Part shown: in pieces, positions 47,701-52,349 of the stretch | How positions within the stretch are numbered: the stretch's first letter is position 1 | How the letters are laid out: every line of letters starts with the position of its first letter | Source: Heterobilharzia americana | Taxonomy: Eukaryota; Platyhelminthes; Trematoda; Strigeidida; Schistosomatidae | Length of the DNA: 64,000 nucleotides | Reading direction: 5' to 3' | Assembly: GCA_944470555.2 (NCBI GenBank) | Contig: OX104130.1 | Coordinates: forward strand, 71,057,160-71,121,159 | Program-made: the position numbers and the translations under genes | Notes under the pieces: model-generated | The model's database searches: none | What the model was told of the DNA's origin: nothing | The model's input: only the letters and a program-made list of their open reading frames with translations

Positions 47701-50341
47701 ATTTTCAATGCCTTCGCTTGTCAGTGTGGTGTAATCTAACTGAGTCAACCTGGAAATCTCTGATCTGAATGTTATCGAAAAAACGAACTATGCTGATGTT
47801 GCTCTATGAACTAATGTTCGAACATCTATCAGGAGAAATATAAATTAATTAAATGACTTTTTTAGGTGGTAACATCCTGGAATATACATAGTTGTTAGTA
47901 TATGTAAAACCATGAAAATGAAAATATTTGTTTCGTATATCACAACCTAGAAACAGATTGCATAGATTTGTCAATAGACAACTGAGTTGATGAGCAAAAT
48001 CATGAGCATTTAGATACATACAACTCACTGCTATTGAAGTCATTAAACGCCTTTCAAATTCAGACTTTCCATAGCATAAAAAACTGTGACTATATACCAA
48101 AAAATTGTTTCCATACAATCGGAGGGGATAATAATATAAATGCTCCTTTGGAATAGTTGAGTACGATCCAGGAATAAATGCTATTTGTGTACTAGCTCCA
48201 CCTAGATCCAAGGAACCGACCGTTTCAGCAGGACTTGTTCGTTTCCCCTAAAAATGTACAAGTAATAACTATGAATGAGATTGTGATATATAAGGATACA
48301 AAAATCTTACTGTTAACCTTCTGAAACACTGATAACGTTTGTTGGCTACTAGCATTAGGATATGGGGGTTGCAAACATCTTTTTTAGGCCCATTATAGTA
48401 GATGACGGTGAGTTCAGGGATATCTGAAGGCAACACCCATTGGCTGTACCTTCCACTGACATCTATTATCAAATACTATTAAGCAATATTAAGATACAAA
48501 TAGCCAACAATTTTACTTTGAAAAACTCATAAACGTATGTAACATAACAGCGGGAAACAGTAATAAGACAAATTTCAACAAGGCTTTGAGGTGAGTGATT
48601 CACTCTGCTTATGATATAAACAAATGACCACTGACATAATCAATAAATTTGGAAGAATAATTTGAGTATTGACAGGTTCACTTTAGTGTTGCATCTCCTT
48701 GGAAAAATTCATGGAAGATATCTATCCGGTCAAGGGACTCACAAAGTGTAGACTATCGGTTTCTTATTAATCACTCTTTAGATGGTAGCTACTCCCATTC
48801 ATGATGTCACTTTACTGAGAAAAATTTTTAAATGCAGGATATTAATAGAAAAACGGGATTAGTAATTTATGATCAATAACATCATCACTCTACATGACTC
48901 TTTTACACTAAGTCCAGCAGAAAAACTTTACTACTGCTACCAATGTGATCATTCAAAACTCTATGAGCCAATTATATTGTAGATACGTACTGATTTTCCT
49001 GTTTTGTTTGAGAAATGTTTCATAGACGTATGAGCAACTAAAGAATATCAGCACAATGTGTAACAGAGCCGTCACTTAATAAAGGTAAGTCATTTACGCA
49101 CGGAAGATAGCAAGATTCGGAATGGATGCATAAGTGATTGTAAATCAGAGAATAATATTTGGGAAACACTGGAAGTTATATAAAAGTGTCCATACTTGAC
49201 AAATAGATCTTATTGACCCCACATAACATTTATCCCTATTCGATCATACCAACAGAAATCTTCACACTTATATACTTTACCAGCATGGTATTTTGCGCTG
49301 AATTTACTTGACTGAAATGTATGACAAAGTTAGTAATTGAGCCTGTGAGCAGCTAGTAATATGTAATATTGAGAAAGCTAACCCCGTAATCATAATTGCG
49401 AAAATGGTAGTGCTGTATCTGCGGACGAAAAGAATGGGAGTTCAGTTTTCAAGTTTATGGGGGTTGATTACTGTTAACATCATTTGGAGAACCACTGAAA
49501 ATTTGGGACCAATGGATAGCTATTTTGTCCTAGAATGAAACTCCAGTTGTAGATGTTAGTGATTCTATAGGGGGTCGAAGCCAGGTCCGTCAGGTCTCGT
49601 GATGAGTACGTTGTCATTAAGTCACTGGATCGGAATCTAGTCTCCACATTCTCTTAATTCTTTCTGTTCACGATATACCCTGAGCATCACTCAGTGTTAT
49701 CTGTGAGTATATATTTCCACATACATGTCAAAAATGGGTGTGAGATGTGATGTGAAACAATTGTACACCACCACCTTCATTCGTTGACAGCACACAGCAT
49801 AAAATCTGTCCACCTAGACAGTCTAATGAACGGAAAATCACTTTCTTCTAGATCACCTCAACAATTCAAATTTGGTGACTGTTTTAATGAGAAGTATAGG
49901 AAATTTGTGTGAGATTTAACTGGATGACTGGGCTCAAGACCAAGAGACTAACTTTCAGGGAGCATACTTTAAGAAGCCAGGGTTTATGCTTCATGTGATG
50001 AAGCATCTAACCAGTGATCCGAATAGCTCATATATGAACTCTGGTGTCATTTAGAATGCACTAATCATACTTGTCTCAGATAATCAAAATAAATACCATA
50101 TGAGAATTTTTGGCATGTTAATTATTGCAAACAATATTTACAAGAGATATCATTATTTCATGAACTTACTTCTTGGATATTACCTAAGATATTATTGACT
50201 GATACCCAACCATAAAGACCTTCCTCAGCCCCATATAACAAACGAATCCGTTCATTAGGTGTTTCAATTTGCAATCCAGACTGTATTAAATACTGTCGAA
50301 GTACTGCAAATAAGTCCAAACTTCCTAGTGGATCTTCAATT
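8505..50341 (-). CDS. Ecto-ATP diphosphohydrolase (ENTPD/CD39 family), 3' seven exons, 5' end outside window
   Basis: CD39-family enzymes hydrolyse extracellular ATP and ADP at the cell surface; in schistosomes such an enzyme sits on the tegument and is thought to blunt host purinergic signalling. Seven reverse-strand exons (50341-50170, 48247-48029, 46606-46454, 40461-40318, 29593-29477, 12978-12841, 8714-8505) join in one frame, 383 residues plus one partial codon. Every internal junction falls between codons (phase 0); the first exon shown begins with the last base of a codon. The product shows apyrase conserved region 3 (YGAEEGLYGWVSVNNILGN), region 4 (DLGGASTQIAF), region 5 (VSWALGYML), eight cysteines matching the C-terminal cysteine set of CD39, one N-A-S glycosylation site and a C-terminal membrane helix. 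Family members are about 510-560 residues, so regions 1 and 2 are missing; the ATAGM-type motif was sought on the minus strand up to 64,000 and not found. The C-terminal anchor favours the membrane-bound over the secreted schistosome paralogue. Exon joins are predictions, not transcript-verified. Confidence 0.93.
9985..11840 (+). mobile_element. Second-family LINE, near full-length but heavily decayed copy
   Basis: The plus strand starts with the family 5' segment at 9,985-10,064. It reads through the end of an endonuclease domain (SDYALLNARVCLRLT near 10,300), a remnant of the RT fingers (SSEIL near 10,995), motif A (FLDLKATFDCVD near 11,350), motif B remnant (TTSGVHRK near 11,510) and motif C (GNADDIVLLGEDADKV near 11,645), then MRFVPAKCKMMLQD near 11,740. 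Frameshifts and stops separate nearly every block. It lies in the last intron of the NTPDase gene, antisense to it. Confidence 0.75.
12060..12260 (+). repeat. Short dispersed repeat, related to 30,420-30,605
   Basis: ACACCCATCACTTTGAGTGC, then the TATT..GTAG..CGCTGAGTCATGA block, match ACACCCATCACTTTAAACGG and the following GGGCTACTGAGTCATGA near 30,545-30,595. A weaker copy may lie at 58,880-58,990. No coding content. Confidence 0.5.
12841..12978 (-). CDS. NTPDase exon with KYCFDG block
   Basis: This 46-codon exon has acceptor TATATAG before GTCGCTAG at 12978 and donor GTAATT at 12840-12835. It reads LTGKYCFDGLYIVNLL, then TTDELWKSITF, matching LSEYCFSGTYILSLLLQGY and the following WEHIHF segment of CD39. 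A second AG six bases further on would break the frame, so the outer acceptor was chosen. Confidence 0.92.
13613..16828 (-). mobile_element. Full-length RTE-type LINE (copy A) with target-site duplication
   Basis: A complete non-LTR retrotransposon lies in the same orientation as the host gene, inside the intron 12,979-29,476. It is bounded by a 12 bp direct repeat GCGAACATAGGT at 13601-13612 and 16829-16840. The 5' leader is only about 65 bases. The 3' end is a (TAA)n tail, read as (ATT)n on the plus strand at 13613-13630, which is typical of RTE elements. The interrupted DNA is the 3' UTR of an older LINE, confirmed by an empty paralogous site near 46,937-46,985. Confidence 0.93.
13629..16763 (-). 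CDS. RTE-type LINE ORF: endonuclease-reverse transcriptase, 1,044 aa, intact
   Basis: A single uninterrupted frame encodes the enzyme for target-primed reverse transcription in the nucleus. The apurinic-type endonuclease covers about residues 65-310: GTWNVRTM near 68, CESRWNG near 99, GDMNAKLGG near 208 and SDHYLVQG near 303. The reverse transcriptase covers about 545-830: GKAAGPDGIPPEAL near 550, LRPEQAGFRK near 640, motif A NFIDFEKAFDS near 677, motif B GVKQGCLLSP near 736 and motif C LDFADDLCLM near 778, with both catalytic aspartates. A His/Gln run sits at 824-832, followed by a C-terminal region with YLGSTVS and LLYGSETW. Endonuclease plus RT in one ORF, the (TAA)n tail and the length fit the RTE clade (schistosome SR2-like elements are known). 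The stop codon is the first TAA of the tail. All catalytic residues I can check are present, so the element may be competent. Confidence 0.95.
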   Translation of the reverse strand: MGIGLATLPRKTNLTAKETSKHKQNIKNENKLIPRWNRRGEMTPVGESLREANWPMCLLSMKAKVNVGTWNVRTMFEPSKAAQIAKEMRRYNIEVLGICESRWNGSGLSKLSTGESIIYSGHPDANHEHTEGVAIMMSSRASKALMQWEPISSRIMSARFNSKGRKVTIIQCYAPTNNAEQEKKEEFYRQLQSTLDKTSVGDIKILMGDMNAKLGGDNTGRELTMGREALGEMNENGELFAEFCAFNDLVIGGSVFRHKDIHKATWISPDGHTKNQIDFISISRKWRRSLLNTRSRRGADVGSDHYLVQGTFEIKLKAFKEAGDRPQFKYNTRKLKDETTKEIFKAAIKTKWETSRDIPEETCVEEHWKSLKAMWKETCTTVLGRKKKEDKEWISTDTWKLIEERRMVKQKINQCKDAQRQEELSTMYKTLDKEVKKSARKDKRHFYDTLASEAEQAAGKRDLTTLYQITRLLSGKRPTQMKPIKDEEGNLITKEEKQRKRWADHFKKLLNRPPPALRPEIPPAAAELQVNINPPTKMEVLNAIKLLKCGKAAGPDGIPPEALRTDAETTADMLTPLLQKVWREEKVPDDWKKGYLVKLPKKGDLSACKNWRGITLLSTPSKILSRIILERLKDALDSKLRPEQAGFRKYKSCADQIATLRIIIEQSVEWQSALYLNFIDFEKAFDSVDREVIWKLLQYYGVPQTFIRLIQQLYEDATCQVIHNGKLSDAFEVKTGVKQGCLLSPMIFLIVVDWIMQQTVGSEKRGIHWTTEKNLEDLDFADDLCLMSHKLEDLQAKTNKLTEEAAKTGLQVNIEKTEVMKIPHHHHQQQQQTPITVNGRNLKEVTSFTYLGSTVSTTGGTDEDVKVRIGKARQAFISLKPVWRSSALSMRNKIRIFNTNVKSVLLYGSETWRVTKGISNKLQTFINNCLRSLLKIRWPEKISNKELWERTNQEPITQQICRKKWRWIGHTLRRPTEDITRQALEWNPHGKRRVGRPRVTWRRSCEEEMRASGLSWNQVQKISENRGHWRRATEALCSTRNPRD
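17830..18330 (-). mobile_element. Penelope-like element fragment, C-terminal and GIY-YIG region, decayed
   Basis: Broken minus-strand frames read ILPCMKNVSEITTKL, then VSHKPTKSFQSLLF, then YKTTCRNCEKHYIR, DRLLRIHLHEHQLAV and HANNFGHEFQWVNVK, followed by SPINRHIDT. This order matches the end of Penelope-like reverse transcriptases: the I-P-Y...SE...KPT.TL block, a GIY-YIG endonuclease with cysteine pair, and the N.ID motif. Several frameshifts and a stop make it a fossil. It differs from the element at 3,396-5,150 and probably represents another subfamily. Confidence 0.75.
18385..20000 (-). mobile_element. Second-family LINE, 5' region and endonuclease, decayed
   Basis: On the minus strand the piece runs from a 5' region (about 20,000-19,490, similar to 23,425-23,113 and to 9,985-10,064) through a proline-rich open frame (19,470-19,177) into an endonuclease domain. 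The domain reads LLQRAKRPDIVVMTVDFNSQ, matching the GDFN(A/S)Q motif with Gly to Val, then RTDNGDHLLQF and the region before SDHA. Stops and frameshifts occur throughout. The reverse transcriptase is absent; a Penelope fragment abuts it at 18,330. Confidence 0.7.
20000..21490. other. Repeat-like DNA of unknown class
   Basis: A short motif GGGTGCA.TT.GACA recurs near 20,588 and 20,810, each followed by a TTCGAGTG block. A 71-codon plus-strand frame (21,171-21,386) contains an acidic-serine stretch VSESESDSSEADL but no known domain. CCCACTAGAGTGG at 21,004 looks like a short inverted terminal motif. The class is unresolved. Confidence 0.4.
21500..23112 (-). mobile_element. RTE-type LINE copy D, 5'-truncated and internally deleted
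   Basis: The minus strand encodes broken RT frames of the copy A family: EEKQRKQWADHFEKLFN, a deletion joining the NRPPQPP region directly to CKNWRG, PSKILSRIIMERPKNALD, FVNLTQHLYDEAICQVIHNG, a mutated motif C (LDFTDDFYLIS, Ala to Thr) and the C-terminal region. From about 22,930 down to 21,590 it matches the second half of copy B (27,940-29,260) almost exactly, frameshifts included, in inverted orientation. Relative to B it lacks about 300 bases between the fingers and palm regions. It cannot encode an active enzyme. Confidence 0.85.
23113..23425 (-). mobile_element. Second-family LINE 5' segment joined to RTE copy D
   Basis: The segment 23,314-23,393 is, in reverse complement, identical over 80 bases to 9,985-10,064. 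The stretch nearer 23,113 resembles 19,490-19,560, including the translated block HGLCGHTNIFSSQIP against HDLCGLTNLFLFQIP. It runs directly into RTE copy D at about 23,112, forming a chimeric element in one orientation. Confidence 0.65.
24760..24830 (-). repeat. SINE tail fragment
   Basis: ATTCATCACGAACTGATATC, then GTTGGAGAACCATTGAAAAT, is the reverse complement of the tail of the hammerhead SINE family (compare 25,200-25,230 and 49,475-49,510). Only the tail is present. Confidence 0.5.
25046..25240 (+). repeat. tRNA-derived SINE with degenerate hammerhead
   Basis: A box TAGTTCAATGG near 25,056 and B box GAGTTCAATCC near 25,100 give a pol III type promoter. A hammerhead-like part follows: core CCGAGGA at 25,143-25,149 (U4 changed to C), stem II GTCT/GGAC, GAAA at 25,165-25,168 and stem I GTATTG/CAGTGC with wobble pairs. 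The cleavage site reads TGCT instead of TGTC. The tail CCAGGTTTTC...ACTGATGTC matches the other copies. Probably inactive as a ribozyme. Confidence 0.7.
25873..29349 (+). mobile_element. RTE-type LINE copy B, full span, dead, mosaic
   Basis: The copy runs from the family 5' end (AACCTCTCCC, then the ACTAGTTACTAGCCGG block) to the 3' end GGAACTCAAGGGATAA on the plus strand. It covers both domains in many frames: CESRWNVSELSKQSTGEE, GDMKAKLGADN (Asn to Lys in the endonuclease motif), WADHFEKLFNRPP, HLYDEAICQVIHNG and LDFTDDFYLIS. From 25,890 to about 27,800 it is over 99% like copy C inverted (37,100-35,195); from about 27,940 on it is nearly identical to copy D inverted. I could not find a target-site duplication, unlike copies A and C. 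It lies in the 16.5 kb intron, antisense to the NTPDase gene. Confidence 0.88.
27197..27220 (+). repeat. GGAAT short tandem repeat inside copy B
   Basis: About four tandem GGAAT units lie in the LINE coding region, in a stretch that encodes KEWIST-type sequence in copy A. Copy C has about three units at 35,773-35,790. This is one of the few differences between the otherwise near-identical halves. Confidence 0.8.
29477..29593 (-). CDS. NTPDase exon with FCRKPW block
   Basis: This 39-codon exon has acceptor AATCTCAG before GCATATGC at 29593 and donor GTGAGT at 29476-29471. It reads AYAGFSYVMRYLF, then NDFCRKPWSE, matching AFSAFYFVMKFL...KKFCAQPWEE of CD39. It lies only about 130 bp beyond the end of the RTE copy at 25,873-29,349. 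Confidence 0.92.
30420..30605 (+). repeat. Short dispersed repeat, related to 12,060-12,260
   Basis: It shares the GAGAC...ACACCCATCACTTT core and the GCTACTGAGTCATGATAACC end with the copy at 12,060-12,260. The class is unrecognised; it has the size of a SINE. Confidence 0.5.
30850..31060 (-). mobile_element. Second-family LINE 3'-end fragment
   Basis: The block from CTGCACCATTG to the TTACAT...GACTTC..GACTGATG region matches 16,995-17,140 and 47,130-47,270 at moderate identity. It corresponds to the RT C-terminal codons of the older LINE read on the minus strand. Confidence 0.55.
33764..37107 (-). mobile_element. RTE-type LINE copy C with 10 bp target-site duplication, dead
   Basis: The copy is bounded by GCTTTTAAGT at 33754-33763 and 37108-37117, with an (ATT)n-type 3' tail at 33,764-33,780 and the family 5' block GGCTAGTAACTAGTGAGC near 37,070. 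The 5' half (37,100-35,195) carries the same frameshifts as copy B. The 3' half (35,190-33,780) differs from B and is closer to intact copy A, with motif A remnant, GVKQGCQLSSMIF and LDFADDLCLIS. Stops and frameshifts interrupt both halves. It sits in the 10.7 kb NTPDase intron, in the same orientation as the gene. Confidence 0.9.
38060..38520 (+). mobile_element. Second-family LINE reverse-transcriptase fragment, decayed
   Basis: The plus strand reads IDDIFETALKKTYSDAVGLL, then FDFRHVDDIVSLCTNKQA (altered motif C), then VICFAPSKCKVVLQDC, and after a stop YMSAGKVRL. This matches the palm and downstream blocks of LINE RTs (YADDIVLL, FAPSKCK, YLGS.ISAGG). The first catalytic residue context is changed and stops follow, so it is a fossil. 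It is possibly a different subfamily from 9,985-11,840. Confidence 0.7.
40318..40461 (-). CDS. NTPDase exon with three cysteines
   Basis: This 48-codon exon has acceptor TTTTTCAG before GAAATGG at 40461 and donor GTAAGC at 40317-40312. It reads FVGTGNPDECIRHM, then NDCSFSSCSFNNIYQP, matching the CD39 stretch GIGNYQQC...YCPYSQCAFNGIFLP. It was too short to stand out as an open frame and was found by reading the reverse strand. Confidence 0.92.
41552..42300. repeat. Compound palindromic repeat with three tRNA-like units
   Basis: Bases about 41,560-41,752 reappear as reverse complement at about 41,930-42,128, making a palindrome with arms near 195 bases. Inside are tRNA-like units on minus (41,745-41,818) and plus (41,861-41,934). 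A third unit (42,190-42,263, plus) follows. The stretch 41,711-42,294 is repeated in inverted orientation at 44,004-44,591. It lies in the 6.0 kb NTPDase intron. Confidence 0.85.
42190..42263 (+). pseudogene. tRNA-like sequence in compound repeat
   Basis: GTCAGTTGGTAGAGCA and B box GGTTCGAATCC are intact. The anticodon loop aligns as CCTGTGA, which differs from the other units. The inverted partner is at 44,038-44,111. No flanking features of a functional tRNA gene were seen. Confidence 0.55.
42300..43990. other. Spacer between inverted tRNA-like repeats
   Basis: A 99-codon plus-strand frame (42,510-42,809) and a 62-codon minus-strand frame (43,499-43,311) show no family signature. The minus frame has an acceptor-like AG upstream but would break the phase of the NTPDase exons. 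Confidence 0.5.
44004..44591. repeat. Inverted copy of the 41.7-42.3 kb tRNA-like repeat
   Basis: This is a near-perfect reverse complement of 41,711-42,294, with few substitutions visible. It contains tRNA-like units on minus at 44,038-44,111 and 44,367-44,440 and on plus at 44,483-44,556. With its partner it forms arms of about 585 bases around a spacer of 1.7 kb. Confidence 0.88.
44483..44556 (+). pseudogene. tRNA-Thr-like sequence (best preserved B box)
   Basis: B box GGTTCGAATCC is perfect and the D region TCAGTTGGTAGAGCA is canonical. The anticodon loop CTGGTAA gives GGT (Thr). Acceptor strands do not pair well and one D-stem pair is lost. The exact partner is at 41,745-41,818 (minus). 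Confidence 0.6.
44780..45090 (-). mobile_element. Penelope-like element fragment, GIY-YIG region, decayed
   Basis: Minus-strand frames read ERTSEILRRILNKAELRWHL, then after a one-base shift FKPVNSLRDKLCRL and IESIHRNNIFYQI, then KFYDCGVKYIGQTCW. These correspond to the TSE.I.RIL block and the GIY-YIG cysteine and YIG motifs. It is a third copy, distinct in sequence from those at 3,396 and 17,830. DNA further upstream (to about 46,300) may hold more of it, but I cannot read it. Confidence 0.75.
46454..46606 (-). CDS. NTPDase exon with NPC and GSC cysteines
   Basis: This 51-codon exon lies between TAG before GCAAGATC at 46606 and a GTAGGT donor at 46453-46448. It reads NPCLLQGF, then KYNASEWFSGSC, matching the DPCFHPGY...PCT region of CD39. 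N-A-S is a potential N-glycosylation site. The acceptor has a weak pyrimidine tract, but phase 0 at both ends fits the neighbouring exons, and the two cysteines are in the expected places. Confidence 0.88.
46937..47340 (-). mobile_element. Second-family LINE 3' end, containing the unoccupied copy A site
   Basis: Sequence from ACAAAATCAAGGTAGAACG through AAACTGCCAC and on to CTGCACCACTG, and the broken RT C-terminus up to about 47,340, parallels 13,588-13,612 joined to 16,841-17,180. Because no LINE interrupts it here, it shows the arrangement before copy A inserted at the other locus. A GATA run at 46,919-46,936 adjoins its 3' end. Confidence 0.7.
48029..48247 (-). CDS. NTPDase exon with apyrase conserved region 4
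   Basis: The acceptor is TTTTTAG before GGGAAACG at 48247; the donor is GTGAGT at 48028-48023. The exon is 73 codons, phase 0 at both ends. It contains DLGGASTQIAF (region 4, nucleotide phosphate binding) and then RLYGNNFLVYSHSFLCYG, closely matching the RLYG..Y.VYTHSFLCYG block of CD39. The cysteine in SFLCYG is the first of eight conserved cysteines seen here. Confidence 0.95.
49470..49640 (-). repeat. Hammerhead SINE copy, decayed
   Basis: Read on the minus strand it has a tRNA-like part, then a degraded hammerhead (CTGGAG, TCTAGGAC and AAAATAGCTATC in place of GAAACAGCTGTC) and the tail block with GGTTCTCCAAATGATG. Core bases are lost, so no ribozyme activity is expected. Confidence 0.5.
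50170..50341 (-). CDS. NTPDase exon with apyrase conserved region 3
   Basis: The acceptor is a pyrimidine run followed by CTAG just above 50341; the donor is GTAAGT at 50169-50164. The exon gives 57 complete codons after one base completing a split codon. It carries IEDPLGSLDLF, then the region-3 block YGAEEGLYGWVSVNNILGN, equivalent to the GQEEGAYGW segment of CD39 that includes a catalytic glutamate. The partner exon carrying the rest of the split codon lies upstream and was not found. Confidence 0.93.
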
Positions 50342-52073
50342 CTAGAAAAAGATGAAGGCATGAATTAACCAAGGATAGAAAGATAAACTTTACGGAACCG
50401 ATTAACTGCTTAAATTTATTTTGAGACAGTTGAGTCTAGCTAATAAGTACCAACGGGCCGAATACCTGAGTTCAGGGAATTCTAGTAACTGACTTCTAAC
50501 GTTTAATACCAGATCTGTTAATTGCACGTAACACAGGTATACGATATTATTAACTGAGCAACTTTTCGGGTACAAAGTTTTGCCTATTAACACAATAAGG
50601 TGGAACCAAAATGTTTGACAATTGGTTGTAATATCCTAATTCCTTGTCGTTCTTTCGGTAAAATGATAATAGAACATGTACTGAGACGTCCATATTGTAA
50701 TTATCAGGCTTTAAATTAATAAAAAGGATTCCATAATATCTCTTACATTTCAAAAAAACTAAGGTATATTGATCTTAAAGAATACGGCTAAGTTTTACCC
50801 TAACTTGAGATGATGTATCAGTGCATAGATGGCAATAGCTGAGTTCTTTCTAGATTGCAAAACCTGGCGCTGTATATCTCAGCTATGACCTTATGCCCTG
50901 TCGATCTAGTTGACCCACAAATGATTATGTAGCATTTAACAGCATTATTAGGGTTGATAGTCCTGTAAACGTTTTCTAACTGAATCTGATGATGTTAATG
51001 GCAGCACAATTCTAGGGTTGCTAAGAATCCTGACAATAACAATTATGGACTTGTAATGCACAATCATAATTCCTCAGTCTGAGCAACCAACCACATAACC
51101 AATAACCTGCATACACAAAATATTTGACGTACTTTTTGACTATATATTTCAGTGTTAATAACTCTGCTGAAGTAGCCATGACTTTCACAGTAAAAAGCTC
51201 AAAAAAAAAAAATCCCCTTTTGATTTTCTAAACACCTTGGGATTATATTAAAATATATTCTTACAATGGTGAAGTCAGATTCAGTAACCAACTTCTTCCA
51301 GAGTATTCGTAGCAGCTATGACCTGGACGTTTATAATCCATGGTAAACTGTTTGATGTTCCTTAATGATATAGCCGGATTATCAAGTTAGTGGGTTCCTC
51401 ATTAGTTAAGATGATAGGAGATACAAATAGGATAGGTAGAATTAGTCATATTTGACCAAAAATTAAAAGAAGACGTAACGGTATTTTGAAAACTAATTCC
51501 ACAGAAAGCCATCGTATTCTATAGGATGTTTAAACTTTAGGTGAACAATTCTCAAATCATGTAGCACAGATCTAGAGAAAAAAAATCATGTGATCTACAG
51601 AAACGTGTTGATTCAACTTTTAGCAGCTGAAAGTTAACTTGCTCCCTCATGAAACGTGAATAATTGCATCATTAAAAGGTTAGGAAAAACTATCTATAAA
51701 CTCTGGTGTCAAAAGAGTTGTTGAGAGTATGTATCATTTTTCTGTGGGATCTTAGATTAACGTTATTTTAAATACATGTTATGTAGTTCATTTTCTTCTA
51801 GATGTTCCAGTATTTTGATGTAAAAAGACAGATAATGGAAAATATTTTAAAGTTTTATAGTTCGTAACTGTGCTGAAGAACATCATAGCCAAAGTCAAAT
51901 ATGAACAGTTCCAATCTAAAGGCAGATAACTGGCTTTGTGCAGTTGATTTTACGGTTAGAGGATAAAGGTTATAATGTCCTAGTTTAAGTTGTATTAGTG
52001 ATACTTCCATGCTCGGGTTTATGCAAGTTAAATTCCTCTTCAAGTGAACAATTATTTCACCCAAAATTTCCAT
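50342..52073. other. Upstream intron or flank, nothing recognised
   Basis: The NTPDase exon with the ATAGM-type motif was sought here and not found. Open frames are under 75 codons and featureless. Confidence 0.6.
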
Positions 52074-52343
52074 TTATTATTATTATTATTTTCCCCTGGG
52101 TTCCTAGTGGAACATAGGACTTCACGCCTCCATTGCACTCTCTTCTCTGCAGTCTTTTGAACCTCGCTCTATGACTGCCCACAAGCTTACATTTCTTCCT
52201 CACATGATCTCCTCCATGTCACCCTCGGATATTCAACTCTTCGTTTCCCATTTGGATTCCACTCGAGTGACTGGGCTGGCGCGTGATGTCCCCGAGTGGT
52301 CTTTTCAGTGTATGCCCAATCCATCTCTACTTTCTTCTGCATA
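52074..52343 (-). mobile_element. RTE-type LINE 3' fragment (5'-truncated)
   Basis: About 270 bases match the last codons of the copy A ORF (EWNPNGKRRVEYPRVTWRRS on the minus strand) and the (ATT)n tail. A 6 bp repeat TTCCAT at 52068-52073 and 52344-52349 could be a target-site duplication, but six bases is weak. 5' truncation is normal for LINE insertions. Confidence 0.8.
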
Positions 52344-52349
52344 TTCCAT

